Notes under the pieces: generated by a model | Databases searched by the model: none | The model's input: the letters and a program-made list of their open reading frames with translations, nothing else | Told to the model about the DNA's origin: nothing | In this document: positions 24,357 to 32,710 of the stretch, piece after piece | How the letters are laid out: every line of letters begins with the position of its first letter | Numbering within the stretch: position 1 is the first letter of the stretch | Assembly: GCF_009671205.1 (NCBI RefSeq) | Contig: NZ_CP045309.1 | Location: 930,001 to 994,000, forward strand | Direction of reading: 5' to 3' | DNA length: 64,000 nt | Source: Micromonospora terminaliae | GTDB lineage: Bacteria; Actinomycetota; Actinomycetes; Mycobacteriales; Micromonosporaceae | Made by a program: the position numbers and the translations under genes

Positions 24357-24611
24357 ATGACGCGATCACAGCCCCGCCGCCGGGTCAACGCCGCGTACAG
24401 CGCGCTGAACCTGCGGCTTGTGCTCGCCCTCTTCGGCCTGGTCACCATGACCGTCTTCGCGGTGCTCGCGTTCGCCGCCGGCGTGACCTGGCTGGGCGTT
24501 GTCTGCGCGATCCTCGCCGCGGTGGCCGTGGTCGACCTGGTCGTCATCCAGCGCCGCCGCGCCGCGCGCCACCGGGAGGAGCCGGGCGCGCGGCACTCGC
24601 TGTTCGAGTGA
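24357..24611 (+). CDS. small membrane protein (DUF6343-like)
   Basis: 84 aa: Arg-rich N-terminus ('TRSQPRRRVNAAYSALNLR'), two membrane helices ('LVLALFGLVTMTVFAVLAFAAG' and 'WLGVVCAILAAVAVVDLVVI') and an Arg-rich tail. The pattern fits the DUF6343 group of actinobacterial small proteins (name from memory). It lies directly behind a SigB-like promoter and 12 bp ahead of the aldehyde dehydrogenase gene, so stress-induced expression of both is possible. Confidence 0.7.
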   Translation: MTRSQPRRRVNAAYSALNLRLVLALFGLVTMTVFAVLAFAAGVTWLGVVCAILAAVAVVDLVVIQRRRAARHREEPGARHSLFE

Positions 24612-24623
24612 CAGGAGTACGAC

Positions 24624-26036
24624 ATGCCCATCGCCACCACCAATCCCGCCACCGGACAGGTGCTCAAGACGTACGACCCGATGTCGGACGAGCAGATCGA
24701 CGCGGCCATCGAGCGCGCCGACCTGGCCTTCCGGCAGTTGCACGGGACCACGATCGCCGAGCGGGGCCGGTGGATGATCGCCGCGGCCGACCTGCTGGAG
24801 GCCGAGCGGGACGAGACCGCGCGGCTCATGACCACCGAGATGGGCAAGACGTACGCCGCGGCCAAGGCGGAGGTCACCAAGTGCGCCATCGCCTGCCGCT
24901 TCTACGCCGACAACGCCCCGCGGATGCTCGCCGACGAGCCCGCCGACGCCGCCGCGGTCAAGGCCAAGCGGGCGTACGTCCGCCACCAGCCGATCGGCCC
25001 GGTGCTCGCCGTGATGCCGTGGAACTTCCCGCTCTGGCAGGTGATGCGGTTCGCCGCGCCGGCCCTCATGGCCGGCAACACCGGGCTGCTCAAGCACGCC
25101 TCCAACGTCCCGCAGACGGCCCTCTACCTGGAGGAGCTGTTCCGCCGCGCCGGCTTCCCCGAGGGCGCGTTCACCACCCTGCTGGTCGGCTCCGACGCGG
25201 TGGACCGGATCCTCAGCGACCCCCGGGTCCGCGCCGCCACGCTCACCGGCAGCGAGCGGGCCGGCCGCTCGATCGCCCAGATCGCCGGGCGGGAACTCAA
25301 GAAGACAGTGCTGGAATTGGGCGGCAGCGACCCGTTCGTGGTGATGCCCTCGGCCGACCTGGACAAGGCCGCCGAGGTGGCCACCACCGCCCGCTGCCAG
25401 AACAACGGCCAGTCCTGCATCGCCGCCAAGCGGTTCATCGTCCACACCGACGTCTTCGACGCCTTCGCCGAGAAGTTCGCCGCCCGGATGTCGGCGCTGC
25501 GCGTCGGCGACCCGATGGACGGGAACACCGACGTCGGCCCGCTGGCCAGCGAGGGCGGCCGGGACGAGATCCACGCCCAGGTGCAGGACGCGGTCGACAA
25601 CGGCGCCACCGTGCTGTGCGGCGGCGAGAAGCCCTCCGGAGAGGGCTGGTACTACCCGCCGACCGTGGTCACCGACCTGCGGCCCGGCATGCGGATGTGG
25701 TCCGAGGAGGTGTTCGGCCCCGTGGCCGGCCTCTACCGGGTCGGCTCCTACGAGGAGGCCATCGAGGTCGCCAACGGCACCAACTTCGGCCTCGGCTCCA
25801 ACGCCTGGACCAGCGACCCCGCCGAGCAGGAGCGCTTCGCCGTCGACCTGGACGCCGGCAACGTCTTCATCAACGGCATGACCACGTCCTATCCGGAGCT
25901 GCCGTTCGGCGGCGTGAAGAACTCCGGGTACGGGCGCGAGCTGTCCGCCGTGGGCATGCGCGAGTTCTGCAACACCAAGACCGTCTGGGTCGGTAAGGGG
26001 GAGGCCGGCGCCGGCGCCGGGTCGCACTCCGAGTAG
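24624..26036 (+). CDS. gabD: NADP-dependent succinate-semialdehyde dehydrogenase
   Basis: 470 aa, aldehyde dehydrogenase family. 'PWNFPLWQVMRF' (cofactor region, near residue 130), catalytic Glu in 'VLELGGSDPF' (near 233) and catalytic Cys in 'NNGQSCIAAKRF' (near 267), and a C-terminal 'GVKNSGYGRELS'. It oxidises succinate semialdehyde to succinate (GABA shunt). The C-terminus carries a short Gly/Ala extension. AGGAG precedes the ATG. Substrate is assigned by overall similarity to GabD/Sad-type sequences; other aldehydes are possible. Confidence 0.88.
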   Translation: MPIATTNPATGQVLKTYDPMSDEQIDAAIERADLAFRQLHGTTIAERGRWMIAAADLLEAERDETARLMTTEMGKTYAAAKAEVTKCAIACRFYADNAPRMLADEPADAAAVKAKRAYVRHQPIGPVLAVMPWNFPLWQVMRFAAPALMAGNTGLLKHASNVPQTALYLEELFRRAGFPEGAFTTLLVGSDAVDRILSDPRVRAATLTGSERAGRSIAQIAGRELKKTVLELGGSDPFVVMPSADLDKAAEVATTARCQNNGQSCIAAKRFIVHTDVFDAFAEKFAARMSALRVGDPMDGNTDVGPLASEGGRDEIHAQVQDAVDNGATVLCGGEKPSGEGWYYPPTVVTDLRPGMRMWSEEVFGPVAGLYRVGSYEEAIEVANGTNFGLGSNAWTSDPAEQERFAVDLDAGNVFINGMTTSYPELPFGGVKNSGYGRELSAVGMREFCNTKTVWVGKGEAGAGAGSHSE

Positions 26037-26077
26037 TCGCGATTGGCCGGACGCCGTCATGGGTAGGACATCCGCCC

Positions 26078-27043
26078 ATGACGGTGTTCGGCTTCCACGC
26101 GTCCCACGAGCAGATCCACCCGGCCAAGCTGCTGGCGGCGGTGACCCACGCCGAACGGGCCGGCTTCGACGCCGCCATGTCGTCGGACCACTTCTCGCCG
26201 TGGAGCGCCCGGCAGGGCCACTCCGGCTTCGCCTGGTCCTGGCTCGGCGCCGCCCTCCAGGCCACCAACCTGCCGTTCGGCGTGGTCAACGCGCCCGGCC
26301 AGCGCTACCACCCGGCCATCATCGCGCAGGCCATCGGCACCCTCGCCGCCATGTACCCGGGCCGGTTCTGGGCCGCCCTCGGCACCGGCGAGGCGAGCAA
26401 CGAGCACATCACCGGCGGCGGCTGGCCGCGCAAGGACGTCCGCGCCGCCCGGCTGCGGGAGTGCGTGGACGTGATCCGGGCGCTGCTCGCCGGCGAGGAG
26501 GTCAGCCACGACGGCCTGGTCACCGTCGACCGGGCGAAGCTGTGGACCCGGCCCGAGCAGCCGCCCGCCCTGATCGGCGCGGCCGTCAGCGTCGAGACCG
26601 CCCGGTGGTGCGCCGAGTGGGCCGACGGCCTCATCACGGTCAACGCGCCGGTGGCGCACCTGCGGCGGATGATCGACGCCTACCGGGACGCCGGCGGGCG
26701 CGGGCCGCTGCACCTCCAGGTGCACGTGAGCTGGGCGCCCGACCAGGCCGAGGCCGAGGCCGTCGCGTACGACCAGTGGCGCAGCAACGTCTTCGCCCCG
26801 CCGGTCTGCTGGGACCTGGAACTGGCCGACCACTTCGACGCGGTCAGCGAGGACGTGCCGCTGGAGAAGGTCACCTCGGTGGTCAACGTCTCCGCCGACC
26901 TCGGCCGCCACGTCGGCTGGCTGGAGGAGTACGTGGCGCTGGGCTTCGACCAGATCGCCCTGCACCACGTCGGGCAGGAGCAGCGCGCGTTCATCGACAC
27001 GTTCGGCACCGAGGTGCTGCCGAAGCTGCGTACCGCCTCGTGA
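26078..27043 (+). CDS. LLM-class flavin (F420/FMN)-dependent oxidoreductase, TIGR03885 type
   Basis: A 321-aa luciferase-like TIM barrel: 'FGFHASHEQIHPAKLL', 'SSDHFSPWSARQGHSGFAW', 'NAPGQRYHPAIIAQAIGTLAAMYPGRFWAALGTGEASNEH'. The last segment is typical of the F420-dependent glucose-6-phosphate dehydrogenase relatives and the TIGR03885 group. The cofactor is probably F420 or FMN, with an unknown substrate. TAGGAC lies 9 nt upstream of the ATG, which may indicate a very short leader. Confidence 0.85.
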   Translation: MTVFGFHASHEQIHPAKLLAAVTHAERAGFDAAMSSDHFSPWSARQGHSGFAWSWLGAALQATNLPFGVVNAPGQRYHPAIIAQAIGTLAAMYPGRFWAALGTGEASNEHITGGGWPRKDVRAARLRECVDVIRALLAGEEVSHDGLVTVDRAKLWTRPEQPPALIGAAVSVETARWCAEWADGLITVNAPVAHLRRMIDAYRDAGGRGPLHLQVHVSWAPDQAEAEAVAYDQWRSNVFAPPVCWDLELADHFDAVSEDVPLEKVTSVVNVSADLGRHVGWLEEYVALGFDQIALHHVGQEQRAFIDTFGTEVLPKLRTAS

Positions 27044-27066
27044 TCACGCCGCGGCCCCGGGCCGCC

Positions 27067-27072
27067 TAGGCT
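27067..27072 (+). promoter_or_regulatory. putative -10 (TAGGCT), leaderless start
   Basis: TAGGCT ends 8 nt before ATG 27081 and no Shine-Dalgarno sequence is visible. Confidence 0.45.
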
Positions 27073-27080
27073 CGTACCCC

Positions 27081-28661
27081 ATGGAAGCTCTGATCGAGGT
27101 CGTGGTCTTTCTCGCGATCGCGACCTTCGGCGCGGCGCTGGCCCGCCGGCTCGGCCTGCTGGCGCCGATCCTGCTGGTCGTGCTCGGCCTCGGCCTGTCC
27201 TTCGTGCCCGGCTTCCCGGAGGTGCGCCTCGACCCGGAACTGGTGCTGGTGGGCATCCTGCCGCCGCTGCTCTACGTGGCCGCACTGAAGACGTCGGTCC
27301 CGGCGTTCCGGCTGAACCTCCGGCCGATCCTGCTGCTCGCCGTCGGGCTGGTGCTCTTCACCGCGTTCGTGGTCGGCACCGTCGTCCACCTGATCCTGCC
27401 CGGCGTGCCGTACTCGATCTGCCTGGCCCTCGGCGCGGTCGTGGCGCCGCCGGACGCGATCGCCGCCACCGCGGTGGCCCGGCGGGTGGGCCTGCCCCGC
27501 CGGGTCGTGACGATCCTGGAGGGCGAGAGCCTCGTCAATGACGCCACGGCGCTGGTGCTGCTGCGGGTGGCGGTCGCCGCGGCCACCGCGGCCGGCGGTC
27601 ACGTCGGGGTCGGCGCGGTCGCCCGCGAGGTGCTCGTGTCGGCCGGCGGCGGCGTCCTCGTCGGGCTGCTCGGCGTGGTGGTCTTCGGCGCCCTGCACAA
27701 GCGGATCACCGATCCCGTGCTGGACAACGCGCTGTCGCTGATCGTGCCGTTCGCGGTGGTCTTCGCCGCCGAGGAGATCCACGCCTCCGGCGTGGTCGCC
27801 GTGGTGGTGACCGGGCTCGGCATCGGGCACAAGCAACCGCTGCTCATGTCGGCCGCCTCCCGGCTCCAGGTGGGCGCGTTCTGGCGGCTCATCCAGTTCC
27901 TGCTGGAGGGGCTGGTGTTCCTGCTGGTCGGCCTGCAACTGCCCGAGGTGCTCCGCGACCTGGACGAGCCGGCCGGCCGGCTCGTCGGGGTCACCGCCGC
28001 GGTGCTGGCCGCCGTCGTGCTGGCCCGGTTCGTCTGGCTCCTTCCGGCCACCTACCTGGGCCGGCTGGTGCCCCGGGCACGCCGCCGGGAGACGTCGACG
28101 CCGGTGCAGGTCCCCCTCGTCATCGGCTGGGCCGGGATGCGCGGCGTGGTCACCCTCGCCGCCGCGCTCGCGCTGCCGCTCACCCTGGCCGACGACCGGG
28201 CCTACCCGCGGCAGCTGTTCATCTGGCTGGCGTTCGCCGTCATCGTGGTGACCCTGGTCGCGCAGGGCGCCACCCTGCCGGCCGTGGCCCGCGCGGCGAA
28301 ACTGCCGCCGGACGACCCGGTGCAGGACGCGCTCTCCGCCGCCGCCGTGCAGCAGCAGGCCAGCCGGGCCGCCCGGGACCGGCTGGAGGAACTCGCCGGC
28401 GGGGCCCCGGACGCCGTCGTGGAACGGCTGCGCGGGCTGGTGCAGAGCCGCACCAACCTGGCGTGGGAACGGCTCGGGGGCGAGGAGCGGGAGACCCCCT
28501 CCCGGGCGTACGGTCGGTTGCGGCAGGAGATGATCGACGCGGAGCGGGAGGTGTTCCGGGCCGCGCGCGACTCCGGGAAGATCCCGGAGGAGGTGCTGGT
28601 CCGCGCCTACCGCGACCTGGACCTGGAGGAGTCGTTGCTGCGACAGGAGGCCGACGAGTGA
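27081..28661 (+). CDS. Na+/H+ antiporter (CPA1/NhaP-type)
   Basis: 526 aa. About 12 membrane helices in the first ~410 residues, with the CPA1 core 'LALGAVVAPPDAIAATAVARRVGLPRRVVTILEGESLVNDATALVLL' (the P-D and N-D ion-binding helices) and 'GMRGVVTLAAALALPL' near residue 350. A ~115-residue cytoplasmic tail rich in Arg/Glu follows. It exchanges Na+ (or K+) for H+. The stop overlaps the zinc-finger gene's GTG by 4 bp, so the two are translationally coupled. Confidence 0.92.
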   Translation: MEALIEVVVFLAIATFGAALARRLGLLAPILLVVLGLGLSFVPGFPEVRLDPELVLVGILPPLLYVAALKTSVPAFRLNLRPILLLAVGLVLFTAFVVGTVVHLILPGVPYSICLALGAVVAPPDAIAATAVARRVGLPRRVVTILEGESLVNDATALVLLRVAVAAATAAGGHVGVGAVAREVLVSAGGGVLVGLLGVVVFGALHKRITDPVLDNALSLIVPFAVVFAAEEIHASGVVAVVVTGLGIGHKQPLLMSAASRLQVGAFWRLIQFLLEGLVFLLVGLQLPEVLRDLDEPAGRLVGVTAAVLAAVVLARFVWLLPATYLGRLVPRARRRETSTPVQVPLVIGWAGMRGVVTLAAALALPLTLADDRAYPRQLFIWLAFAVIVVTLVAQGATLPAVARAAKLPPDDPVQDALSAAAVQQQASRAARDRLEELAGGAPDAVVERLRGLVQSRTNLAWERLGGEERETPSRAYGRLRQEMIDAEREVFRAARDSGKIPEEVLVRAYRDLDLEESLLRQEADE

Positions 28662-28915
28662 GCTGTGCACACCTGACCGAGGCGGGCGACGCCGAGTTCG
28701 CGACCACGACCGAGTGCCCGGACTGCGTGGCCATCGGCAACGACGACTGGGTGCACCTGCGGGGGTGCCTCACCTGCGGGCACGTGGGCTGCTGCGACTC
28801 CTCGCCCTACCAGCACGCGACGAAGCACTTCGAGGCCACCGGGCACCCCGTGATGCGCTCGGTCCAGCCCGGCGAGGCCTGGCGGTGGTGCTTCGTCGAC
28901 GAGGAGATCGGCTGA
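28658..28915 (+). CDS. UBP-type zinc-finger protein coupled to the antiporter
   Basis: 85 aa, a complete ZnF-UBP domain: Cys3 and His5, 'ECPDC', 'WVHLRGCLTCGHVGCCDSS', 'HATKHFEATGHPV', then 'WRWCFVDEEIG'. In eukaryotes this fold binds the C-terminus of ubiquitin; bacterial copies have unknown ligands. The GTG start is inside the antiporter stop (GTGA), so it should be made in proportion to the antiporter and may act as a cytoplasmic regulatory subunit. That role is inference. Confidence 0.88.
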   Translation: MSCAHLTEAGDAEFATTTECPDCVAIGNDDWVHLRGCLTCGHVGCCDSSPYQHATKHFEATGHPVMRSVQPGEAWRWCFVDEEIG

Positions 28916-28919
28916 CCGC

Positions 28920-29453
28920 TCAGCCGAGGCGGCGTTCCAGCACCTGCCCCGGCCACGGCTCGCGGCCCGGCCGCTCGACCGTGAACCGGTCCGTCGCGGT
29001 GAAGCCGCAGCCCTCGTAGAACCGGACCAGCGCCCGGTCGTCCCCGCCGTAGCAGTCCACCCGCAGCAGCCCCAGGCCGCGCTCCCGGGCCAGCTCCGCG
29101 GCGTACGCGAGCAGGCGCGCCCCGATCCCGTGACCCGCGTACGCCCGGTCGGTCACCAGCAGGTTGACGAACAGCTCGGGCTCGGTGGCCGGCGGCACGT
29201 ACGCGGTGGCCGACCCCACCACGAGGGCGCCCACCGCGGTGTCGCCGACCATCGCCAGCCACAGCCCGCCGCCGGTCGCCCACGCGTCGGCCTGGGCGAT
29301 GCGGCGCGGGTCGGCCGACGCGGGCTCGGTGCCCCACTGGCCGGTCCGGCCGCGCGCCACCAGCCAGGCGGTGGCGCTGTCGAGCAGCCGCAGCACGGCG
29401 GTGGCGTCGTCCGGGCCGCCGGGGCGGATGGCGATGGTCTGCTGATCCGTCAT
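28920..29453 (-). CDS. GNAT-family N-acetyltransferase
   Basis: 177 aa. The acetyl-CoA-binding motif is 'LLVTDRAYAGHGIGARLLAYA' near residue 105 (R/Q-x2-G-x-G/A type 'GHGIGA'), followed by 'LRVDCYGGDDRALVRFYEGCGF'. Substrate unknown. ATG 29453 is preferred because AGGAG is 10 nt upstream; ATG 29462 is nearly on top of it. Downstream of the MFS gene by 13 bp, on the same strand, so probably part of that operon. Confidence 0.85.
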   Translation of the reverse strand: MTDQQTIAIRPGGPDDATAVLRLLDSATAWLVARGRTGQWGTEPASADPRRIAQADAWATGGGLWLAMVGDTAVGALVVGSATAYVPPATEPELFVNLLVTDRAYAGHGIGARLLAYAAELARERGLGLLRVDCYGGDDRALVRFYEGCGFTATDRFTVERPGREPWPGQVLERRLG

Positions 29454-29466
29454 GCCGGTCATGCTC

Positions 29467-30732
29467 CTACACCGGCGCGGCGGGACGATCGCCGGTCACC
29501 GGCCGGGCCGGCCGCCGGTTCGCCAGCGCCCACCGGGTCAGCGCGGGGGTGGCCAGGCCGACGCCGGAGAAGACCGCCCCGACCGCGAGCCAGCCCGGCA
29601 CGCCGCCGCCGAGCACCAGCAGCGTGAGCAGAGCCGGACCGAGCGCCCGGGCCAGGCCCGCCAGCATGCCGTCCACCCCCTGGTACGCGCCGATCGCGTC
29701 CGGCGGGGCCAGGTCGTACGCGAGACCCGCCCCGGCGGTGCCGTGCCAGAGGTCGCCGAACGTGTAGACCACGGTCGCGGCCAGCAGAACGGCGACCGAC
29801 GCCGCGGGCGGCAGGCCGGCCGTGGATGCGTACAGCAGCATCGCCGTGGCCAGCACCAGCCCGGCGCGGCGCATCGACCGGGCGGCGCGCGTGGCGTCGT
29901 CGGCGCCGCGGGCGAGGCGTACCGCGAGCAGCACGGTGAGCACGGTGTTCGTCAGCAGCACCGCCGACACCACCGGCGGTGGCGCGCCCGCCCGGGTCAC
30001 CGTCCACAGCGGCACCACGAGCGCGAGCACCGTCCAGTGCAGCGCCAGCACGGCCGACGCGCCGCTGACAGCGAGGAAACGGACGTCCCGCAACGCGGCA
30101 CCCGGCCGGCGCGGACCGCCGGAAACCTTTCCCCCGCCCGCCGGCGGGTAGGCCGGCAGCCGGAGCAGCAGGGCCGCCGACAGCAGGTAGGTGAGCGCGT
30201 TGCCGGCCACCAGCACCTGGTACGCCAGGTGGCTGTCCGCCGCCAGCGCCAACCCGGCCAGCCCGGCCCCCACGGCGATGCCCAGGTTCGCGACCGCACG
30301 CAGGGTGGCGAACGCGTGGACGCGGCCCTGCGGTCCGGCGACCGCGGCGACCAGGGCCGCGCGGACCGCCAGGTTGCCGGAGGCGAGCAGCATCTCGAGG
30401 ATCGCCACCGTGAGGAACACCGGGAAGGAGTCGACCAGCAGGTACGCCGCGGCGGCGAAGCCCTGACCCAACTGGACGAGCGCGCGGAGCGTACGGGGAT
30501 CCCGCCGGTCGGCCAGCGCGCCCAGCGGCACGCTGGCGGTCAGCCCGACCAGGCCGGCGAGGGTGAGGCCGGCACCGACCGCGGCGGGGGAGAGCCCGAC
30601 GTCCCGGGTCAGGTAGAGCGCGCCGCCGGTGAGCCAGAGTCCCGAGCCGACGGTGTTGGCCAACGTGGCCAGGGAGAGCGTACGGAGCCGCCCGGGCGGC
30701 GGGATCGGCGAGACGCGGGACCAGCGGCTCAT
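29467..30732 (-). CDS. MFS transporter
   Basis: 421 aa with about 12 membrane helices. 'GLTASVPLGALADRRDPRTL' is the MFS loop 2-3 motif, and the C-terminal half includes 'DAIGAYQGVDGMLAGLARALGPALL', as in actinobacterial MFS exporters near regulators of antibiotic resistance. Substrate unknown. ATG 30732 overlaps the stop of the serine hydrolase gene (ATGA), so the two are coupled. Confidence 0.87.
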   Translation of the reverse strand: MSRWSRVSPIPPPGRLRTLSLATLANTVGSGLWLTGGALYLTRDVGLSPAAVGAGLTLAGLVGLTASVPLGALADRRDPRTLRALVQLGQGFAAAAYLLVDSFPVFLTVAILEMLLASGNLAVRAALVAAVAGPQGRVHAFATLRAVANLGIAVGAGLAGLALAADSHLAYQVLVAGNALTYLLSAALLLRLPAYPPAGGGKVSGGPRRPGAALRDVRFLAVSGASAVLALHWTVLALVVPLWTVTRAGAPPPVVSAVLLTNTVLTVLLAVRLARGADDATRAARSMRRAGLVLATAMLLYASTAGLPPAASVAVLLAATVVYTFGDLWHGTAGAGLAYDLAPPDAIGAYQGVDGMLAGLARALGPALLTLLVLGGGVPGWLAVGAVFSGVGLATPALTRWALANRRPARPVTGDRPAAPV

Positions 30733-31760
30733 TGCGTCACGGGCGGCACGGCCCGGGACACCTCGGTGAGCAGCTCGGCGACCCGGTCGCCCCAGTGCGA
30801 GGCGACCACCAGCTCCCGGTCGGGGTCCACCCAGAGCAGGTGCCGGCCGCCGTTCCCGCGGGCGCAGCGCCCCGTCGGTGGCGCGCCGGGCTGCACCCTC
30901 CCGGAGTCGTTGCGCCACCAGAGGTAGCCGTAGTCGGGGTTCAGCGGGCACGGCGACCAGGCCCGCCGGATCCACTCGGCGCTGAGCAGGCGGCGGCCCT
31001 GCCACGTGCCGCCCGTCCGGTGGACCTCGCCGAGCAGGGCCAGGTCGGCGGCGGAGATCCAGAGCCCGCCGCCCCAGTGCGCCCCGCCGCTCACCACCGG
31101 CACCCGGACGCCGTCGATGTCGACGGCCGCGCCCGCGTACCCGTGCCAGGACCAGGACGAGGAGGCGCCGAGCGGGTCGAGCACGGCCTCGCGCAGCACC
31201 TCGCCGAGCGGGCGGCGGAACAGCAGGGTCAGCGCCAGGCAGAGCAGGTTGACCCGCACGTCGTTGTACGCCCAGCCGGTGCCCGGCGCGCCCTCCCGCT
31301 CGAAGCCCTCCCGGCGGCTCTGCGCGTCCACCGCGGTCGGCTTGCCCCACAGCTCGCCGGTCCAGCCGCTGGTCTGCTGGAGCAGGTGCGCCCAGGTGAT
31401 CCCGTCGACCCCGAGGCCGGCGAGGAACGGGTGGTCGACGGTGTCCCGCACCGGCGTGTCCGGGTCGAGCAGGCCCCGGTCGAAGGCGACACCGGCGACG
31501 GTGGCGACGACCGCCTTGGTGCCGCTGAACAGCATCTCCGGCGTCGCCGGGTCGCCCCAGGTGGCGAGCACCTCGCCCCGGTGCCGGATCACGCCGCTCG
31601 CCCCGGTGCCGGGCAGCAGCGGTCCGGTCACCTCGCGGTGTGACTCGTCGGCCACCTGCGCGGCCAGGTAACGCTGCATGTCCTCGATGCCCTCGGTCAC
31701 CCGGGCGGCCTGCCGGGCGACGGCGGCCCGCACCGCGCCGAGATCCACGTCGACGATCAT
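30729..31760 (-). CDS. serine hydrolase of the beta-lactamase/penicillin-binding (class C-like) family
   Basis: 343 aa. SxxK in 'LFSGTKAVVATV' near residue 80 (nucleophile Ser and general-base Lys), YxN in 'WAYNDVRVNLLC' near 165 and a C-terminal 'SHWGD' corresponding to the KTG/HxG element. These esterase-like family VIII/class C proteins hydrolyse esters or D-amino-acid peptides, and few are true lactamases. No signal peptide is visible, so a cytoplasmic location is likely. First gene of the operon with the MFS transporter and GNAT. Confidence 0.86.
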   Translation of the reverse strand: MIVDVDLGAVRAAVARQAARVTEGIEDMQRYLAAQVADESHREVTGPLLPGTGASGVIRHRGEVLATWGDPATPEMLFSGTKAVVATVAGVAFDRGLLDPDTPVRDTVDHPFLAGLGVDGITWAHLLQQTSGWTGELWGKPTAVDAQSRREGFEREGAPGTGWAYNDVRVNLLCLALTLLFRRPLGEVLREAVLDPLGASSSWSWHGYAGAAVDIDGVRVPVVSGGAHWGGGLWISAADLALLGEVHRTGGTWQGRRLLSAEWIRRAWSPCPLNPDYGYLWWRNDSGRVQPGAPPTGRCARGNGGRHLLWVDPDRELVVASHWGDRVAELLTEVSRAVPPVTQ

Positions 31761-31878
31761 GGCCTCGACCCTAGGCAGGGCGTCGCCCGGCCGGCCGTCC
31801 CGAACCGGGCGACCCCCGTCACACCGGCGGGCGGTAATCCGCTCGCTCAGGTGGGCCGGCTAGGCCAGGGTCGGGGCC

Positions 31879-32391
31879 GTGACGCGCAGCAGGACCGCCC
31901 GGGCCGACGAGTTGACCGAGGTGCAGCGGATCGAGGTGGCCTCCGGCGCCCCGTTCCGGGAGATCGGCATGACCGACGTCGCCGACATGCCACCACTGCC
32001 GCTGGACGTGCTGGCCGCCGCCCAGCGCGACGGGCGCGTCCGGGTGGCGGTCGACGGCGCCGACCGGCCGGTCGCCTTCGCGGTGCTCGACCTGGTCGAC
32101 GGCTGCGCACACGTCCAGCAGCTCAGCGTCGACCCGGCGTACGCCCGGCGGGGGATCGGGCGGGGTCTGCTCGACGAGGCGGCGGGGTGGGCCGCCGGGG
32201 CGGGACTGCCGGCGCTGACCCTGACCACGTTCCGCAGCGTGCCGTGGAATGGGCCGTACTACGCCCGCTGCGGGTTCCGCGAGCTGACCGGGGTCGAGGT
32301 GACCCCGGGGCTGGCCGGGCTGCTGGCCACCGAGGCCGCGCTCGGGCTGGACCCGGCCGACCGCGTCGCCATGCGCCGACCGGTCGACTGA
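31879..32391 (+). CDS. GNAT-family N-acetyltransferase
   Basis: 170 aa. '[28 protein letters not shown]' is the acetyl-CoA pyrophosphate-binding loop (RRGIGRGL). '[19 protein letters not shown]' follows, characteristic of a common actinobacterial GNAT subgroup. Substrate unknown. GTG start; CAGGGT lies 7 nt upstream, so the mRNA may be leaderless. Its end is 7 bp from the convergent gene at 32399. Confidence 0.85.
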   Translation: MTRSRTARADELTEVQRIEVASGAPFREIGMTDVADMPPLPLDVLAAAQRDGRVRVAVDGADRPVAFAVLDLVDGCAHVQQLSVDPAYARRGIGRGLLDEAAGWAAGAGLPALTLTTFRSVPWNGPYYARCGFRELTGVEVTPGLAGLLATEAALGLDPADRVAMRRPVD

Positions 32392-32398
32392 CCCCGCC

Positions 32399-32710
32399 TC
32401 AGCGGGGACCGGGGCGCGCGCCGCCGTACAGGTGCAGCGGGCCGAGCACTGGCAGCCGGTCGACCACCGCCAGGCCGTCGCGCCACTCGATCCACAGTCC
32501 CGCCTCATGCACCGCCGACGTCCCCTCCCGTGACTCCTCGACGGGCCGGTAGCCGGTGGCCTCGTCCCGCAACACCTCGTGCACGACGAGCCCGCCGGGC
32601 GGGAGCGGCGGCAGCGCGTACCCCTGAGGAACTCTGCCCCGGACGGTGGCCGCGGCGGCGTCCCGGCTGGTCCAGCGCACCCGGATCCGCTGGACCACCA
32701 GGCCACTCAC
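32399..32710 (-). CDS. hypothetical protein, third gene of the ECF42 operon
   Basis: 103 aa with predicted beta-strands ('VVQRIRVRWTS', 'GGLVVHEVLRDEATGYRPV', 'GLWIEWRDGLAVVDRLPVLGPLHLYGG'). No membrane segment or known motif. The GTG start overlaps the sigma-factor stop by 4 bp, which supports it being a real, co-translated gene. Not recognised; a small beta-rich accessory protein seems plausible. Confidence 0.6.
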   Translation of the reverse strand: MSGLVVQRIRVRWTSRDAAAATVRGRVPQGYALPPLPPGGLVVHEVLRDEATGYRPVEESREGTSAVHEAGLWIEWRDGLAVVDRLPVLGPLHLYGGARPGPR

